NCBI RefSeq assembly: GCF_001559075.2 | Contig: NZ_CP014015.2 | Coordinates: 4,650,001-4,714,000, forward strand | Direction of reading: 5' to 3' | Length of the DNA: 64,000 nucleotides | Source: Citrobacter amalonaticus | Lineage (GTDB): Bacteria; Pseudomonadota; Gammaproteobacteria; Enterobacterales; Enterobacteriaceae | Shown: positions 41,903-51,754 of the stretch, in pieces | Layout of the letters: every line of letters starts with the position of its first letter | Numbering within the stretch: position 1 is the stretch's first letter | Made by a program: the position numbers and the translations under genes | The notes under the pieces: generated by a model | Databases searched by the model: none | Told to the model about the DNA's origin: nothing | Seen by the model: only the letters and a program-made list of their open reading frames with translations

Positions 41903-43819
41903 TCAGGGGCTCAACTTAAAATGCGCGGCGTTAATATTGTATTGCTTCATTTTTCGCCACAAGGTGGTACGGCCAATTTTCAGCAGGCTGGCCATCTCCT
42001 GAATCCGCCCGCCGGTCACCCTTGCCGCGTGAATAATGGCGTCTTTCTCAATATCGCTGAAAGCGACGCTGGCAGAGAAACGATCGGTCGCGGGTTCTGA
42101 GGTCCGGTGCTCGTTAAAGAGATATTCCGGCAGATGGTTCAGGTGAATACGCCCGTTCTCACTTCTCAGCGCCGTATTCTCAATGACACTGTTGAGCTCG
42201 AAGTCATTACCCGGCCAGTCGCAGGCAATCAGCGGAGTCAACACATCGTCATCCATAAACAGCCGGGTCGAAAAGCGTTTTTCCAGCCGACGCAGGCGGT
42301 GATTCACCAGCGATGGAATGCTGTTACGCCGCTGTCGCAGCGGTGGAATCATTATTTCAAAGGCGTGCAACGCGTAATAGAGCTGACGGCTAAAACGGTT
42401 TTGTTCCACCAGTCGCGCCAGATCCACCGTTGTAGCGGCAATCACTTTCACATCAACAGGCACCACCCGCCGCGCGTCCAGGCGAGTGATCACCCCTTGT
42501 TTGATCACCTGTAATAGCGCCGATTGCAGTTCTGGCGCCAGATACTCAATTTTTTCCAGATACAGCGTACCGCCGTGCGCCAGTTCCAGGCGGCTCAACC
42601 GCCCTTCGCTGTCGTCATCCGCCGTACTGGCGATAAAATCCCGTACCTGATCGGCGTACAACTGACAGTTCACCGCAATATACGGGCCTTCTGCCCGTTC
42701 GCTGGCATTATGAATCGCCTGACTCAGCAACTCTTTACCCACGCCCTCTTCGCCGCATAACAACACCGGGAAGCTGCCCCGCGCCGCCTGACGACCAAAA
42801 TGAACGATACGCTGGGTCTGCGGATCGTCCTGCGCCATCTGCGCAAAGGTATGGCTCACTTTACCCAATTGACTGGTCATCAACTGACGCATCTTCTCCA
42901 CCGGATGCAGCAGCAGAATAAAACTGGTGCCCTGCGCTTCGACAATCGGTTTGAGGGTAATCACGGTATCAACGAACTGATGCTGGCTTTCAAATGTTGC
43001 CTCAACATGATGCAGCGGGCGCTGATGGCGGATCGCGCGCACCAGCACGCTGGGCAGCGTCAGGAGTTCACTGAGGTTTTTGCCATGGGCTGCCGTCACA
43101 TCAAGATGCAGTAACCGTGCCGCCTGAGCATTGATGAATTGCAGACTTCCCTGCGCGTTCCAGGTCATCACGCCGTCATCCATGCTCTCCAGCAAACCGT
43201 ACAGCTGATTGAGATGACGGTTCGATTCGGCAAGCAGGCTGTCGGTGAGCAGCGAGTTTCCCACCTCACGCGCAATCGCCAGGGTTAATGGCAGATCGGC
43301 GGGCGAGGCGTGATTTGCCGGACAGCCCAGCGCAATGGATCCTAAGAGACGGCCATGGTTGTCGAAAACAGGCGTTGAGCAAAAACTCCACGCGTCGAGC
43401 GCCTGTTTAAAATGGTGATCGGGCTGCGTTTTCACCGGTTGCCCTAACACAGAGGCCAGCGACAACGCGCAACTGCCAATGATGCTTTCGGCACAATAGG
43501 TGCCGTCGACAAAACCGAGCTCCGCCAGTTGTCGGAGCGTCTTTGGATCGCCACAGCGGCTCAGTACACACGCACTCTCATCCAGAATAAACAGCGCACA
43601 CTTTCGTGGCGCCATGTATTCCCATGCGTCCTCCAGCGCCGCCTGTCCAAGCGTGAGCATCGCCGTCTTACGCCGACAAATCGAGTCAAACGTCAGTCCC
43701 TGTGCCCGGTGCGGCTGCGCCCAGAAATCACGCTGCATCATTTTGCCGCAGCGTAGCCACGAGTCGCGAATAAATTCAGGGGTATTCGATTCATCGCTGA
43801 TGTTCACACTGTTGTTCAC
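41903..43819 (-). CDS. dhaR: Dihydroxyacetone kinase operon activator DhaR
   Basis: The 638-residue product has an N-terminal GAF-like sensor (about 60-190), a PAS domain (about 200-300), an AAA+ domain (about 320-540) and a C-terminal Fis-type helix-turn-helix (GGRIQEMASLLKIGRTTLWR). The Walker A site reads GEEGVGKE and the GAFTGA loop needed to contact sigma-54 is missing (region around VRDFIASTADDDSEG). This matches E. coli DhaR, which works at a sigma-70 promoter, with DhaL-ADP as co-activator and DhaK as co-repressor. It is divergent from dhaKLM. Confidence 0.95.
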   Translation of the reverse strand: MNNSVNISDESNTPEFIRDSWLRCGKMMQRDFWAQPHRAQGLTFDSICRRKTAMLTLGQAALEDAWEYMAPRKCALFILDESACVLSRCGDPKTLRQLAELGFVDGTYCAESIIGSCALSLASVLGQPVKTQPDHHFKQALDAWSFCSTPVFDNHGRLLGSIALGCPANHASPADLPLTLAIAREVGNSLLTDSLLAESNRHLNQLYGLLESMDDGVMTWNAQGSLQFINAQAARLLHLDVTAAHGKNLSELLTLPSVLVRAIRHQRPLHHVEATFESQHQFVDTVITLKPIVEAQGTSFILLLHPVEKMRQLMTSQLGKVSHTFAQMAQDDPQTQRIVHFGRQAARGSFPVLLCGEEGVGKELLSQAIHNASERAEGPYIAVNCQLYADQVRDFIASTADDDSEGRLSRLELAHGGTLYLEKIEYLAPELQSALLQVIKQGVITRLDARRVVPVDVKVIAATTVDLARLVEQNRFSRQLYYALHAFEIMIPPLRQRRNSIPSLVNHRLRRLEKRFSTRLFMDDDVLTPLIACDWPGNDFELNSVIENTALRSENGRIHLNHLPEYLFNEHRTSEPATDRFSASVAFSDIEKDAIIHAARVTGGRIQEMASLLKIGRTTLWRKMKQYNINAAHFKLSP

Positions 43820-43893
43820 TGTCTGTTTTCCCTCATTTCAGGGTGCGGTCGCTCGCAATTCTGCTGTATTTCGCGCTTTTGCGTTCCGTTATG

Positions 43894-43930
43894 GAACATT
43901 CATCAAAATAAATGTTCTCTTTTGGAACAT
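43894..43930. promoter_or_regulatory. DhaR binding region candidate
   Basis: GAACATT (43894) and AATGTTC (43911) form a perfect inverted repeat, and GGAACAT follows at 43924, giving three alternating half-sites. They lie midway in the dhaR-dhaK divergent promoter region, as expected for DhaR control of both genes. Confidence 0.6.
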
Positions 43931-44047
43931 AACATTGATGAATTTTCTTTTTCGCGCGCTGGGGCACAATTACGGTATCGGCAGCGAGCGGTCGCCGTGG
44001 CGTTGAACACCATCGATCCCCTGGAGCCTAAGACCCGGAGCAAGAAA

Positions 44048-45118
44048 ATGAAAAAGCTGATTAACCGTGTGGAAGACGTACTGAGTGAACAACTGGCTGG
44101 CCTCGCAAAAGCGCACCCGTCGCTGACCCTGCATCAGGATCCGGTATATGTGACCCGTGCAGATGCCCCCGTTCAGGGCAAAGTCGCGCTACTATCCGGC
44201 GGCGGCAGCGGACATGAACCGATGCACTGCGGCTATATTGGTCAGGGCATGCTGTCTGGCGCCTGCCCCGGCGAAATTTTTACCTCTCCAACTCCCGACA
44301 AAATGTTTGAATGCGCCATGCAGATTGACGGCGGTGAAGGCGTGCTGCTGATCGTGAAAAACTACACCGGCGATATTCTTAACTTCGAAACCGCCACTGA
44401 ACTGCTGCACGAAAGTGGCGTGAAAGTCACTACCGTGGTGGTGGATGATGACGTGGCCGTCAAAGATAGCCTCTATACCGCCGGACGACGCGGCGTCGCC
44501 AACACCGTACTGATTGAAAAACTGGTCGGGGCGGCGGCAGAACGCGGCGATTCCCTGGAAGCCTGTGCGGAACTTGGCCGGAAACTCAATAATCACGGCC
44601 ATTCGATCGGTATCGCCCTCGCTGCCTGTACGGTTCCGGCCGCCGGTCAGCCCTCTTTCACCCTTGCCGACAATGAAATGGAGTTCGGCGTAGGGATCCA
44701 CGGCGAGCCCGGCATCGACCGTCGCGCTTTCGTCTCCCTCGATCAGACCGTTGACGAAATGTTCGATACCCTGCTGGAAAACGGCACCTATAACCGCACG
44801 CTGCGCCATTGGGATCCCGCTCAGGGCGTCTGGCAGGACGATAAGCAAGGCAAACAGCCTTTGCAGCGTGGCGATCGCGTCATCGCGCTGGTCAATAACC
44901 TCGGCGCCACGCCGCTTTCTGAACTGTATGGCGTCTATAACCGTCTCGACGAACGCTGCCAGCAGGCGGGTATCGTCATCGAACGTAATTTGATTGGTTC
45001 GTACTGTACGTCACTGGATATGACCGGCTTTTCCATCACCCTGTTAAAAGTGGATGACGAGACGCTGGCACTCTGGGACGCACCGGTTCATACCCCAGGC
45101 CTGAACTGGGGCAACTAA
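44048..45118 (+). CDS. dhaK: PTS-dependent dihydroxyacetone kinase, substrate-binding subunit DhaK
   Basis: A 356-residue product, the same length as E. coli DhaK and nearly identical in motifs: SGGGSGHEPMHCGYIGQGML and EFGVGIHGEPGIDRR, which includes His218 that binds dihydroxyacetone covalently as a hemiaminal. The start at 44048 gives MKKLINRVEDVL; the open frame upstream to 43922 is not conserved. First gene of dhaKLM; phosphate reaches the substrate from phosphoenolpyruvate through DhaM and DhaL-ADP. Confidence 0.97.
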   Translation: MKKLINRVEDVLSEQLAGLAKAHPSLTLHQDPVYVTRADAPVQGKVALLSGGGSGHEPMHCGYIGQGMLSGACPGEIFTSPTPDKMFECAMQIDGGEGVLLIVKNYTGDILNFETATELLHESGVKVTTVVVDDDVAVKDSLYTAGRRGVANTVLIEKLVGAAAERGDSLEACAELGRKLNNHGHSIGIALAACTVPAAGQPSFTLADNEMEFGVGIHGEPGIDRRAFVSLDQTVDEMFDTLLENGTYNRTLRHWDPAQGVWQDDKQGKQPLQRGDRVIALVNNLGATPLSELYGVYNRLDERCQQAGIVIERNLIGSYCTSLDMTGFSITLLKVDDETLALWDAPVHTPGLNWGN

Positions 45119-45128
45119 GGAGAGAGTC

Positions 45129-45761
45129 ATGTCACTGAACAGAGCGCAAATTGTGAGTTGGCTTTATCGCTGCGGAGAGATTTTCAGCAAAGAGAGTGAT
45201 TATCTCACCGGGCTGGATCGCGAGATTGGCGATGCCGACCACGGTTTGAATATGCATCGCGGCTTTAGCAAAGTGGTCGAAAAATTACCGGCCATTGCGG
45301 ATAAAGATATCGGGTTTATTTTAAAAAATACCGGGATGACGCTGCTGTCAAACGTCGGGGGAGCCAGCGGCCCGCTGTTCGGCACCTTTTTTATCCGCGC
45401 CGCGCAGGTCACTCAGGCGCATCAGAGTTTGTCGCTTAATGAACTTTATCAAATGATGCGTGAAGGCGCTGATGGCGTGATTAGCCGGGGTAAAGCCGAG
45501 CCGGGTGATAAAACGATGTGCGATGTCTGGGTGCCGGTGGCGGAGTCATTGCGCCAGTCAAGCGAGCAGAACCTCTCCGTTATTGCCGCGCTCGACGCCG
45601 CTGCCGCTCAGGCTGAAGCCGCCGCACAAAGCACAATTACGATGCAGGCCCGCAAAGGTCGCGCCAGCTATCTGGGCGAGCGCAGCATCGGGCATCAGGA
45701 TCCGGGCGCAACCTCGGTGATGTTTATGATCCAGATGCTGGCAGCCGCAGCAAAAGAGTAA
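45129..45761 (+). CDS. dhaL: PTS-dependent dihydroxyacetone kinase, ADP-binding subunit DhaL
   Basis: A 210-residue all-helical subunit, the E. coli length. The aspartates that hold Mg-ADP are in LDREIGDADHGLNMHRG, and the GGASGPLFGTFF and GKAEPGDKTMCD segments complete the nucleotide pocket. The bound ADP is not exchanged but is phosphorylated by DhaM, making DhaL a phosphate relay. It begins 11 bases after dhaK with a GGAGAGAG site. DhaL-ADP also activates DhaR. Confidence 0.97.
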   Translation: MSLNRAQIVSWLYRCGEIFSKESDYLTGLDREIGDADHGLNMHRGFSKVVEKLPAIADKDIGFILKNTGMTLLSNVGGASGPLFGTFFIRAAQVTQAHQSLSLNELYQMMREGADGVISRGKAEPGDKTMCDVWVPVAESLRQSSEQNLSVIAALDAAAAQAEAAAQSTITMQARKGRASYLGERSIGHQDPGATSVMFMIQMLAAAAKE

Positions 45762-45771
45762 GGACAGTAAG

Positions 45772-47205
45772 ATGGTAAACCTGGTGATAGTCTCTCATAG
45801 CGCCCGCCTCGGTGAGGGGGTGGGCGAACTGGCGCAACAGATGTTAATGGGCGGCGACTGTAAAATAGCCATTGCCGCCGGTATCGACGATCCGCAAAAC
45901 CCCATCGGGACCGACCCCATCAAGGTGATGGAGGCGATCGAGTCTGTTGCTGATACCGACCACGTGCTGGTGATGATGGACATCGGCAGCGCCCTGCTCA
46001 GTGCAGAAACGGCGCTGGATCTTCTCGACCCGACCATTGCCGGTAAAGTGCGGTTGTGCGCCGCACCGCTGGTTGAAGGGACGCTGGCGGCAACGGTGAG
46101 CGCCGCCGCGGGCGCGGATATCGAAAAGGTCATCGCCGATGCGACAAACGCCCTTGAGGCCAAGCGCGAACAACTGGGTTTACCCTCTTCGGCTTCTGAG
46201 CCCCGCATGACTCCGGTCTTTAGCGCACCGGACGCGGCGGCAAAATCGGTGTCCGTGGTGATCAAAAACCCCAACGGTTTGCACATTCGTCCGGCGTCCC
46301 GGCTTGTGGCAACGCTGTCGGCCTTTGACGCGGATCTGCTACTGGAAAAAAACGGCAAGTGCGTCACGCCGGATAGCCTTAATCAGATATCGCTGTTGCA
46401 GGTTCGCTGTAATGACACGGTCCGTCTGCTGGCAAGCGGAGCGCAGGCGGATGACGCGCTGGCCGCGTTTAGCCAACTGGCTGCGGAGAACTTCGGTGAA
46501 TCGCTGGACGATGCGGCGATTACCGCATCATCGACGGAGGCGATCACGGGCAGCGCGTTCTGTTATACGCCAACGCTGCCGCCGGTTCGACAAGCGTCCG
46601 ATCTCAGCCCCGTTGCAGAACAGGCACGACTGCGTAACGCGCTGGATCTCACGCTGCTCGATCTGATGACGCTGCTCACCCGCATGGAAGAAAACTGGCC
46701 TGGTGATCTGGCGGCCATTTTCTCCGGTCACCATATGTTGCTGGACGATCCGGAGCTGTTTGATACCGCCTGCGGGATCCTGCGTAGCGAACACTGTACC
46801 GCGGAATATGCCTGGCAGCAGGTGCTGAGCAGCCTCAGCATGCAATATCGGCAACTGGATGATGCCTATCTGCAGGCGCGCTACATCGATATCGACGATC
46901 TCCTGCATCGCACGCTACGTCATTTGCTGCAAAGCCCGCTGACGTTACCTGATTTCACCGCGCCAGCCATCCTGGTCGCCGACAATCTGTTTCCTTCAAC
47001 GGTGCCGGAACTCGACCCGAACGTGGTGAAAGGCATTTGCCTGCGGGAAGGCAGTCCTCTCGCGCATGGCGCCTTGATCGCCCGCGAGATGGGCATCGCC
47101 TGGATATGCCAGCAGGGCGACGCGCTTGACGATGTGCAGACGGGCGAGCGGCTGTCCGTTAATGTGGCGGAAAATCGCGTCGTCAGGGAAAGGAAAACCC
47201 TGTAA
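45772..47205 (+). CDS. dhaM: PTS phosphotransferase subunit DhaM
   Basis: The 477-residue product is a three-domain PTS protein: an EIIA(man)-like domain with active His9 (VIVSHSARLGEG), an HPr domain near residues 155-245 (NGLHIRPASRL) and a truncated EI-like domain to the end, including EGSPLAHGALIAREMG with its His. It passes phosphate from EI/HPr to DhaL-ADP. This differs from E. coli DhaM (472 residues) mainly in the linkers. It closes the dhaKLM operon. Confidence 0.96.
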   Translation: MVNLVIVSHSARLGEGVGELAQQMLMGGDCKIAIAAGIDDPQNPIGTDPIKVMEAIESVADTDHVLVMMDIGSALLSAETALDLLDPTIAGKVRLCAAPLVEGTLAATVSAAAGADIEKVIADATNALEAKREQLGLPSSASEPRMTPVFSAPDAAAKSVSVVIKNPNGLHIRPASRLVATLSAFDADLLLEKNGKCVTPDSLNQISLLQVRCNDTVRLLASGAQADDALAAFSQLAAENFGESLDDAAITASSTEAITGSAFCYTPTLPPVRQASDLSPVAEQARLRNALDLTLLDLMTLLTRMEENWPGDLAAIFSGHHMLLDDPELFDTACGILRSEHCTAEYAWQQVLSSLSMQYRQLDDAYLQARYIDIDDLLHRTLRHLLQSPLTLPDFTAPAILVADNLFPSTVPELDPNVVKGICLREGSPLAHGALIAREMGIAWICQQGDALDDVQTGERLSVNVAENRVVRERKTL

Positions 47206-47307
47206 CGTCGCAAAAAAGGAGGGGTAACAACGCGCCGGGGGCGATCCTGGACTACGATTTTCTCATGGTAGATACCGTTGTTCGGTACGCACTAAGGAGA
47301 TGAATCA

Positions 47308-49014
47308 ATGCATACCCCTGCTTTTTGCACGTCTGGTTCGCTGTCATGGGTCATAAAATTAGCGGTTTCCGGCACCCTTCTGTCCTTCTCTTCACTGTCA
47401 GTGCACGCAGAAGAGATGCCGGTTACCCCGCCGCAACCGCCGGATATTTTGCTCGGCCCGCTGTTTAACGATGTGCAGAATGCCAGACTGTTCCCCGACC
47501 AAAAGACCTTTGCCGATGCCGTGCCTAACAGCGATCCGCTGATGATCCTCGCGGATTACCGGATGCAAAAAAATCAGTCCAGTTTCGATTTACGTCACTT
47601 TGTGAGCGTCAACTTCACGTTGCCAAAAGAGGGAGAAAAATATGTTCCGCCGGAAGGACAATCGCTGCGTGAACATATCGACGGACTGTGGCCAGTATTG
47701 ACCCGCTCTACCGAAAGCGCGGGAAAATGGGATTCGTTGCTGCCGTTGCCTGAACCTTACGTGGTGCCCGGCGGGCGCTTCCGGGAAGTCTATTACTGGG
47801 ACAGCTACTTCACCATGCTGGGACTTGCCGAAAGCGATCACTGGGACAAAATTGCCGATATGGTGGCGAACTTTGCCTGGGAGATTGATGCCTTCGGTCA
47901 TATCCCCAACGGCAACCGCACCTACTATCTGAGCCGCTCCCAGCCGCCCTTCTTCTCCCTGATGGTGGGACTGCTGGCACAGCATGACGGCGACGATGCG
48001 CTGAAAAAGTACCTGCCACAACTGCAAAAAGAGTACACCTACTGGATGGAAGGCGTCGAAACGCTGCAGGCAGGTCAACAGAATAAACGGGTGGTGAAAC
48101 TGGATGACGGCACCATTTTAAACCGCTACTGGGATGAGCGGGATACGCCGCGACCGGAATCGTGGGTTGAGGATATCGCCACGGCAAAAAGCAATCCAAA
48201 CCGTCCGGCCACCGACATTTATCGCGATCTGCGCGCTGCGGCGGCATCCGGCTGGGATTTCAGTTCGCGCTGGATGGATAACCCACAACAGCTCGGCACG
48301 CTACGGACCACCAGCATCGTTCCGGTCGATCTTAACGCGCTGCTGTACAAGATGGAAAAAATCCTCGCGCGCGCCAGCAAAGCCGCGGGGGATGAAGCAA
48401 AAGCCAACCAGTACGACACGCTGGCAAACGCCCGACAAAAAGCGATTGAACACTACCTGTGGAATGACAAAGAAGGCTGGTATGCGGATTACGATCTGAA
48501 GAGCAAGCAGGTGCGTAATCAGCTGACCGCTGCCGCCCTGTTCCCGCTGTATGTCAACGCGGCCTCGAAAGATCGCGCCAGTAAAATGGCCGCCGCTACC
48601 CGCGCGCATCTTTTGCAGCCGGGCGGTCTTGCCACCACCTCGGTGAAAAGCGGACAGCAATGGGATGCGCCAAACGGCTGGGCGCCGCTGCAATGGGTCG
48701 CCACCGAGGGCTTACAGAACTATGGGCAGAATGACGTGGCAATGGAGGTAAGCTGGCGATTTCTGACCAACGTGCAGCACACATACGATCGCGAGCAAAA
48801 GCTGGTGGAAAAATATGACGTCAGCAGCACCGGCACCGGCGGTGGCGGCGGTGAGTATCCGTTACAGGATGGTTTTGGCTGGAGCAACGGCGTCACGCTG
48901 AAAATGCTCGACCTGATCTGTCCGAAGGAAAATCCGTGCGACAGCGTGCCGGAAAAACGCCCTGTAACTAGCCAGACCTCCACCGAACCGACACAAAAAC
49001 AGGCAACGCCGTAA
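47308..49014 (+). CDS. treA: Periplasmic trehalase
   Basis: The 568-residue GH37 enzyme has a signal peptide (to about SVHAEE, residue 35) and both trehalase signatures: PGGRFREVYYWDSYF and QWDAPNGWAPLQW. The general-acid Asp is in GWDFSSRW and the catalytic Glu in the Gly-rich GGGGGEYPLQ. It splits trehalose to two glucose in the periplasm. The gene follows dhaM as in E. coli; the SD is AAGGAG. Its 3' end is immediately followed by a terminator and, on the other strand, by the TonB-receptor gene. Confidence 0.97.
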   Translation: MHTPAFCTSGSLSWVIKLAVSGTLLSFSSLSVHAEEMPVTPPQPPDILLGPLFNDVQNARLFPDQKTFADAVPNSDPLMILADYRMQKNQSSFDLRHFVSVNFTLPKEGEKYVPPEGQSLREHIDGLWPVLTRSTESAGKWDSLLPLPEPYVVPGGRFREVYYWDSYFTMLGLAESDHWDKIADMVANFAWEIDAFGHIPNGNRTYYLSRSQPPFFSLMVGLLAQHDGDDALKKYLPQLQKEYTYWMEGVETLQAGQQNKRVVKLDDGTILNRYWDERDTPRPESWVEDIATAKSNPNRPATDIYRDLRAAAASGWDFSSRWMDNPQQLGTLRTTSIVPVDLNALLYKMEKILARASKAAGDEAKANQYDTLANARQKAIEHYLWNDKEGWYADYDLKSKQVRNQLTAAALFPLYVNAASKDRASKMAAATRAHLLQPGGLATTSVKSGQQWDAPNGWAPLQWVATEGLQNYGQNDVAMEVSWRFLTNVQHTYDREQKLVEKYDVSSTGTGGGGGEYPLQDGFGWSNGVTLKMLDLICPKENPCDSVPEKRPVTSQTSTEPTQKQATP

Positions 49015-49027
49015 TAGCCGACGCCTG

Positions 49028-49055
49028 ACCGGCCTGGAAATACCAGGCCGGTTTT
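49028..49055 (+). terminator. Terminator after treA
   Basis: Arms ACCGGCCTGG and CCAGGCCGGT around AAATA, followed by TTTT, 14 bases after the treA stop. On the other strand it lies just past the original stop of the receptor gene. Confidence 0.8.
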
Positions 49056-49067
49056 CGCTTCACGCGA

Positions 49068-51178
49068 TCAGAAACGGTAGCTTGCCCCGACCTGAACCGT
49101 GCGGTCACGACCAATCCAGCAGTTGGTGCTGTCGTAGCAACTGAAGGTTCTTTATTGGTGATATTCTGCGCGCTGGCTTTTAACGTCACGCCGCGCAATG
49201 AAGGCAGCACCTCGCCTAACTGATATGACACGGCGAGATCGTACTGCGCTGTTCCTCCCAGCTTACCACTCTTGTTATCCGGCGCGATTTCCATCGGTCC
49301 GGTATAGCGCGCCCCAGCGCCCATTGTTAGCCCGCGCAGTACGGTGGCATCGAAGGTGTAATCGCCCCACAGATTAAACGCATTCTCCGGCACTTGTGTC
49401 GGGCGTTTGCCTTCCCAGGTTTCGTCCTCAGTATTGATCGCATGGGTGTAGGCGTAGTTGGCAATCAAGGTGACGTTGTCACCTGGTCGGCTAATCACCG
49501 ACAGTTCCGCGCCTTTTGATTCGATCTCCCCGGTCTGCCGATAATCCCAGGTTGGCGTGGCGGAAAGAACATTCTTCTGACGGATGTTAAACACCGATGC
49601 CGTCAGCGTGGTCGCGTAATCGGCCAGCAGGTATTTCACCCCGCCTTCCAGCTGTTTGCTGGTTGTCGGCTTCACCTCTTTCGACGTCAGCGTGCCCTGT
49701 GGTGAAATCGGTTTGAAACCTTCGGAATAACTGATAAACGGTGAAATACCGTTTTCAAAGGCATAAAGCGCGCCAAAACGTTTGGTCACCCGGTCCTGTG
49801 AGATCCAGGTTTTCTCATCATTTTGCAGCGCATCGGTCGTCGTTGACCGGTAATCGTCATAACGCAGGCTGGCCAACAGATTTAAGCCGCCAAACGCCAC
49901 CTGATCCTGAAGGTAGTAGCCATTTTGCTGATAAGAAAGGCGATTTTTCTGTGCGGTGTATAACCCCAGATCGGCGGTATGCACCTGATGGAAATCCGGG
50001 TCGCGCATGTCGATTCCCGGCGTGGCGCTGGCGTAACGGTAGAAGTAATGGCTGTCGAGTTTCTGATAATCAAAACCGGCCAGCAGATGGTGCTGCCAGT
50101 CGCCCAGCGTGACCGTTTTCGTCACCTGGTTGTCAATGTTGAAACTCTTCAGATCTTCATCGGTGGTATAGGCAAAGCGGTCCAGCATCCAGACCGGGTT
50201 TGTGCCATTACCGGTTGAATAGACGCTGCGCTGGTGCGTATCGACATCAAAATAGCGCGCCTGCTGACTGAATCCCCAACCGCTGTCAAATTCATGTTCG
50301 AAATGATAACCCACCATCCACTGACGCTGCTTAAAGCCACTCCACTCATCACCGGCGTAATCACGACGATCGGCATAACCCGAGCGCAAATAGGCAATCG
50401 GTAACGGGTTCGATGGCGACAACGACGGTGTATTTTGCACCAGCGCATCCAGCGTCAGGCGCGTTTTGCTGTCTGGTTGCCAGGTGACGGAAGGCGCCAA
50501 AAGATAGTCTTCATAACGGGTGGTGTGCGGTTGATCGTCGCCCTCTGTCGCCTTGCCCAGCAGACGGTAATTCCAGTCGCTGTCGCTGATTTTGCCGGTG
50601 GAATCCAGATAGCCTTCTTTCAGATTTCGCGTACCGGTATTAAAGCCTATCTCCGTTTTTTGCTCAGCCTGCGGTTTTTTGCCCTGTATATTCACCATCC
50701 CCCCCGGCGAACCGTTGCCATACAGCACAGAGGCGGGCCCTTTCAGAATATCGACGCTTTCCACCAGCAGCGGGTCGATACGTGCTTTGGTATTACCAGT
50801 GACGTTGTACGGCAACTGCAAGCCGTTGTAGTACTCCTGATCGACAGAGAAACCGCGAATCTTGTACTCGCTCATATAGGAGGTATTGCCGCGCACTTCT
50901 GTCGATACCCCAGGCGCATAGCGCAGGATCTCGTTGACGGAATTCGCATGCCGCAACGTGATCTCGTGATTATCGATGGTATTAATCACCTGTGGCGTTT
51001 TACTTTCCGGGACAGCAGATTTGGTGGCACTGTTAGTCCAGGCAGGCAGCAGGCTCTCCTGACCTGTCGCTGAAACGACAATGGTCGATTCGTTGGTGTC
51101 CGCCGCATAGGACAATGTGGTCAGAGCCAGTGAAATACAGCCAGAAAGCGCGCAAAGTCGAAAGCAAGAAGTTGTCAT
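49068..51178 (-). pseudogene. TonB-dependent siderophore receptor (FhuA/FoxA type), frameshifted near the 3' end
   Basis: About 700 residues: signal peptide (to SYAAD), TonB box region (ESTIVVSATG), plug domain with IRGFSVDQEYYNGLQ and ILKGPASVLYGNGSPGG, and a 22-strand barrel, typical of hydroxamate siderophore receptors. At about 49148-49152 one base appears missing after NKE. The current frame runs on to 48968 with about 45 unrelated residues and into the treA 3' end. The +1 frame instead reads FSCYDSTNCWIGRDRTVQVG then ASYRF-stop at 49068, the standard receptor ending with terminal Phe. The last barrel strand is therefore lost unless this is a sequencing error. Two Fur boxes precede the gene. 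Confidence 0.82.
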
Positions 51179-51180
51179 AG

Positions 51181-51225
51181 TGAGAATAATTATCAGCTTA
51201 AATTGGAATGCTAATTATTCTCATT
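51181..51225 (-). promoter_or_regulatory. Two Fur boxes upstream of the receptor gene
   Basis: TGAGAATAATTATCA at 51181-51195 and, read on the minus strand, AATGAGAATAATTAGCATT at 51207-51225 both resemble the Fur box (GATAATGATAATCATTATC). Their position just before the start implies iron repression. Confidence 0.75.
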
Positions 51226-51272
51226 TCAATGGGTAAATCAAGAGAGGAATTGAAGGGGAATGTCGATAAAAA

Positions 51273-51296
51273 CACGGCTCCCGCAGGAGCCGTATT
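51273..51296 (-). terminator. Terminator of ymgE
   Basis: CGGCTCC and GGAGCCG arms around a 4-base loop; on the minus strand the stem is followed by GTGTTTTTAT. It lies just beyond the ymgE stop. Confidence 0.8.
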
Positions 51297-51297
51297 G

Positions 51298-51552
51298 TTA
51301 ATCGCGGCGTACAAGCCGGAATACCACCAGCACCACAATGGCACCCACCACAGCGACCAGGAAACTGTGGAGGTTAAAGCCACTGATCGTGCCGCCAATA
51401 CCAAACATGGTCGCCAGCCATCCGCCCACTACGGCACCAACGATACCGAGAATACAGGTCAGGATGAATCCGCCGCCGTCACGTCCCGGCATGATCAATT
51501 TGGCGATAACACCGGCAATCAAACCAAATACAATCCAGGCAATAATTCCCAT
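51298..51552 (-). CDS. ymgE: GlsB/YeaQ/YmgE-family membrane protein YmgE
   Basis: The 84-residue product is nearly identical to E. coli YmgE: MGIIAWIVFGLIAGVIAKLI, MPGRDGGG, then two more helices and a short RLVRRD tail. These are small three-helix inner-membrane proteins of the transglycosylase-associated family, stress-linked but of unknown function. AGAGGGT precedes the start. Gene order treA-ymgE-ycgR is as in E. coli except for the inserted receptor gene. Confidence 0.93.
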   Translation of the reverse strand: MGIIAWIVFGLIAGVIAKLIMPGRDGGGFILTCILGIVGAVVGGWLATMFGIGGTISGFNLHSFLVAVVGAIVVLVVFRLVRRD

Positions 51553-51688
51553 GTTCAGACCCTCTTTTCAGGGAAACCACACGCAACAGATTCTTGCGCT
51601 TGTCCGTTAAGTATAGGCAACCCCTTGATCCTCGTTGTTTCCGCGAGACTGAATTATTTGTCTTTGGTAAAAAAATCACGCGTTTGTA

Positions 51689-51715
51689 TTAAGTTCCCCT
51701 GCGTCTTGCCGATAA
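51689..51715 (+). promoter_or_regulatory. Sigma-28 (FliA) promoter of ycgR
   Basis: TTAAGTTC-N11-GCCGATAA: a perfect -10 and a near-consensus -35 with exact spacing, 40 bases before the ycgR start. E. coli ycgR is a known flagellar class 3 gene. Confidence 0.9.
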
Positions 51716-51754
51716 CCGTTCGATAGACTGTCAGGCATCCAGGAGTCATTCCGC

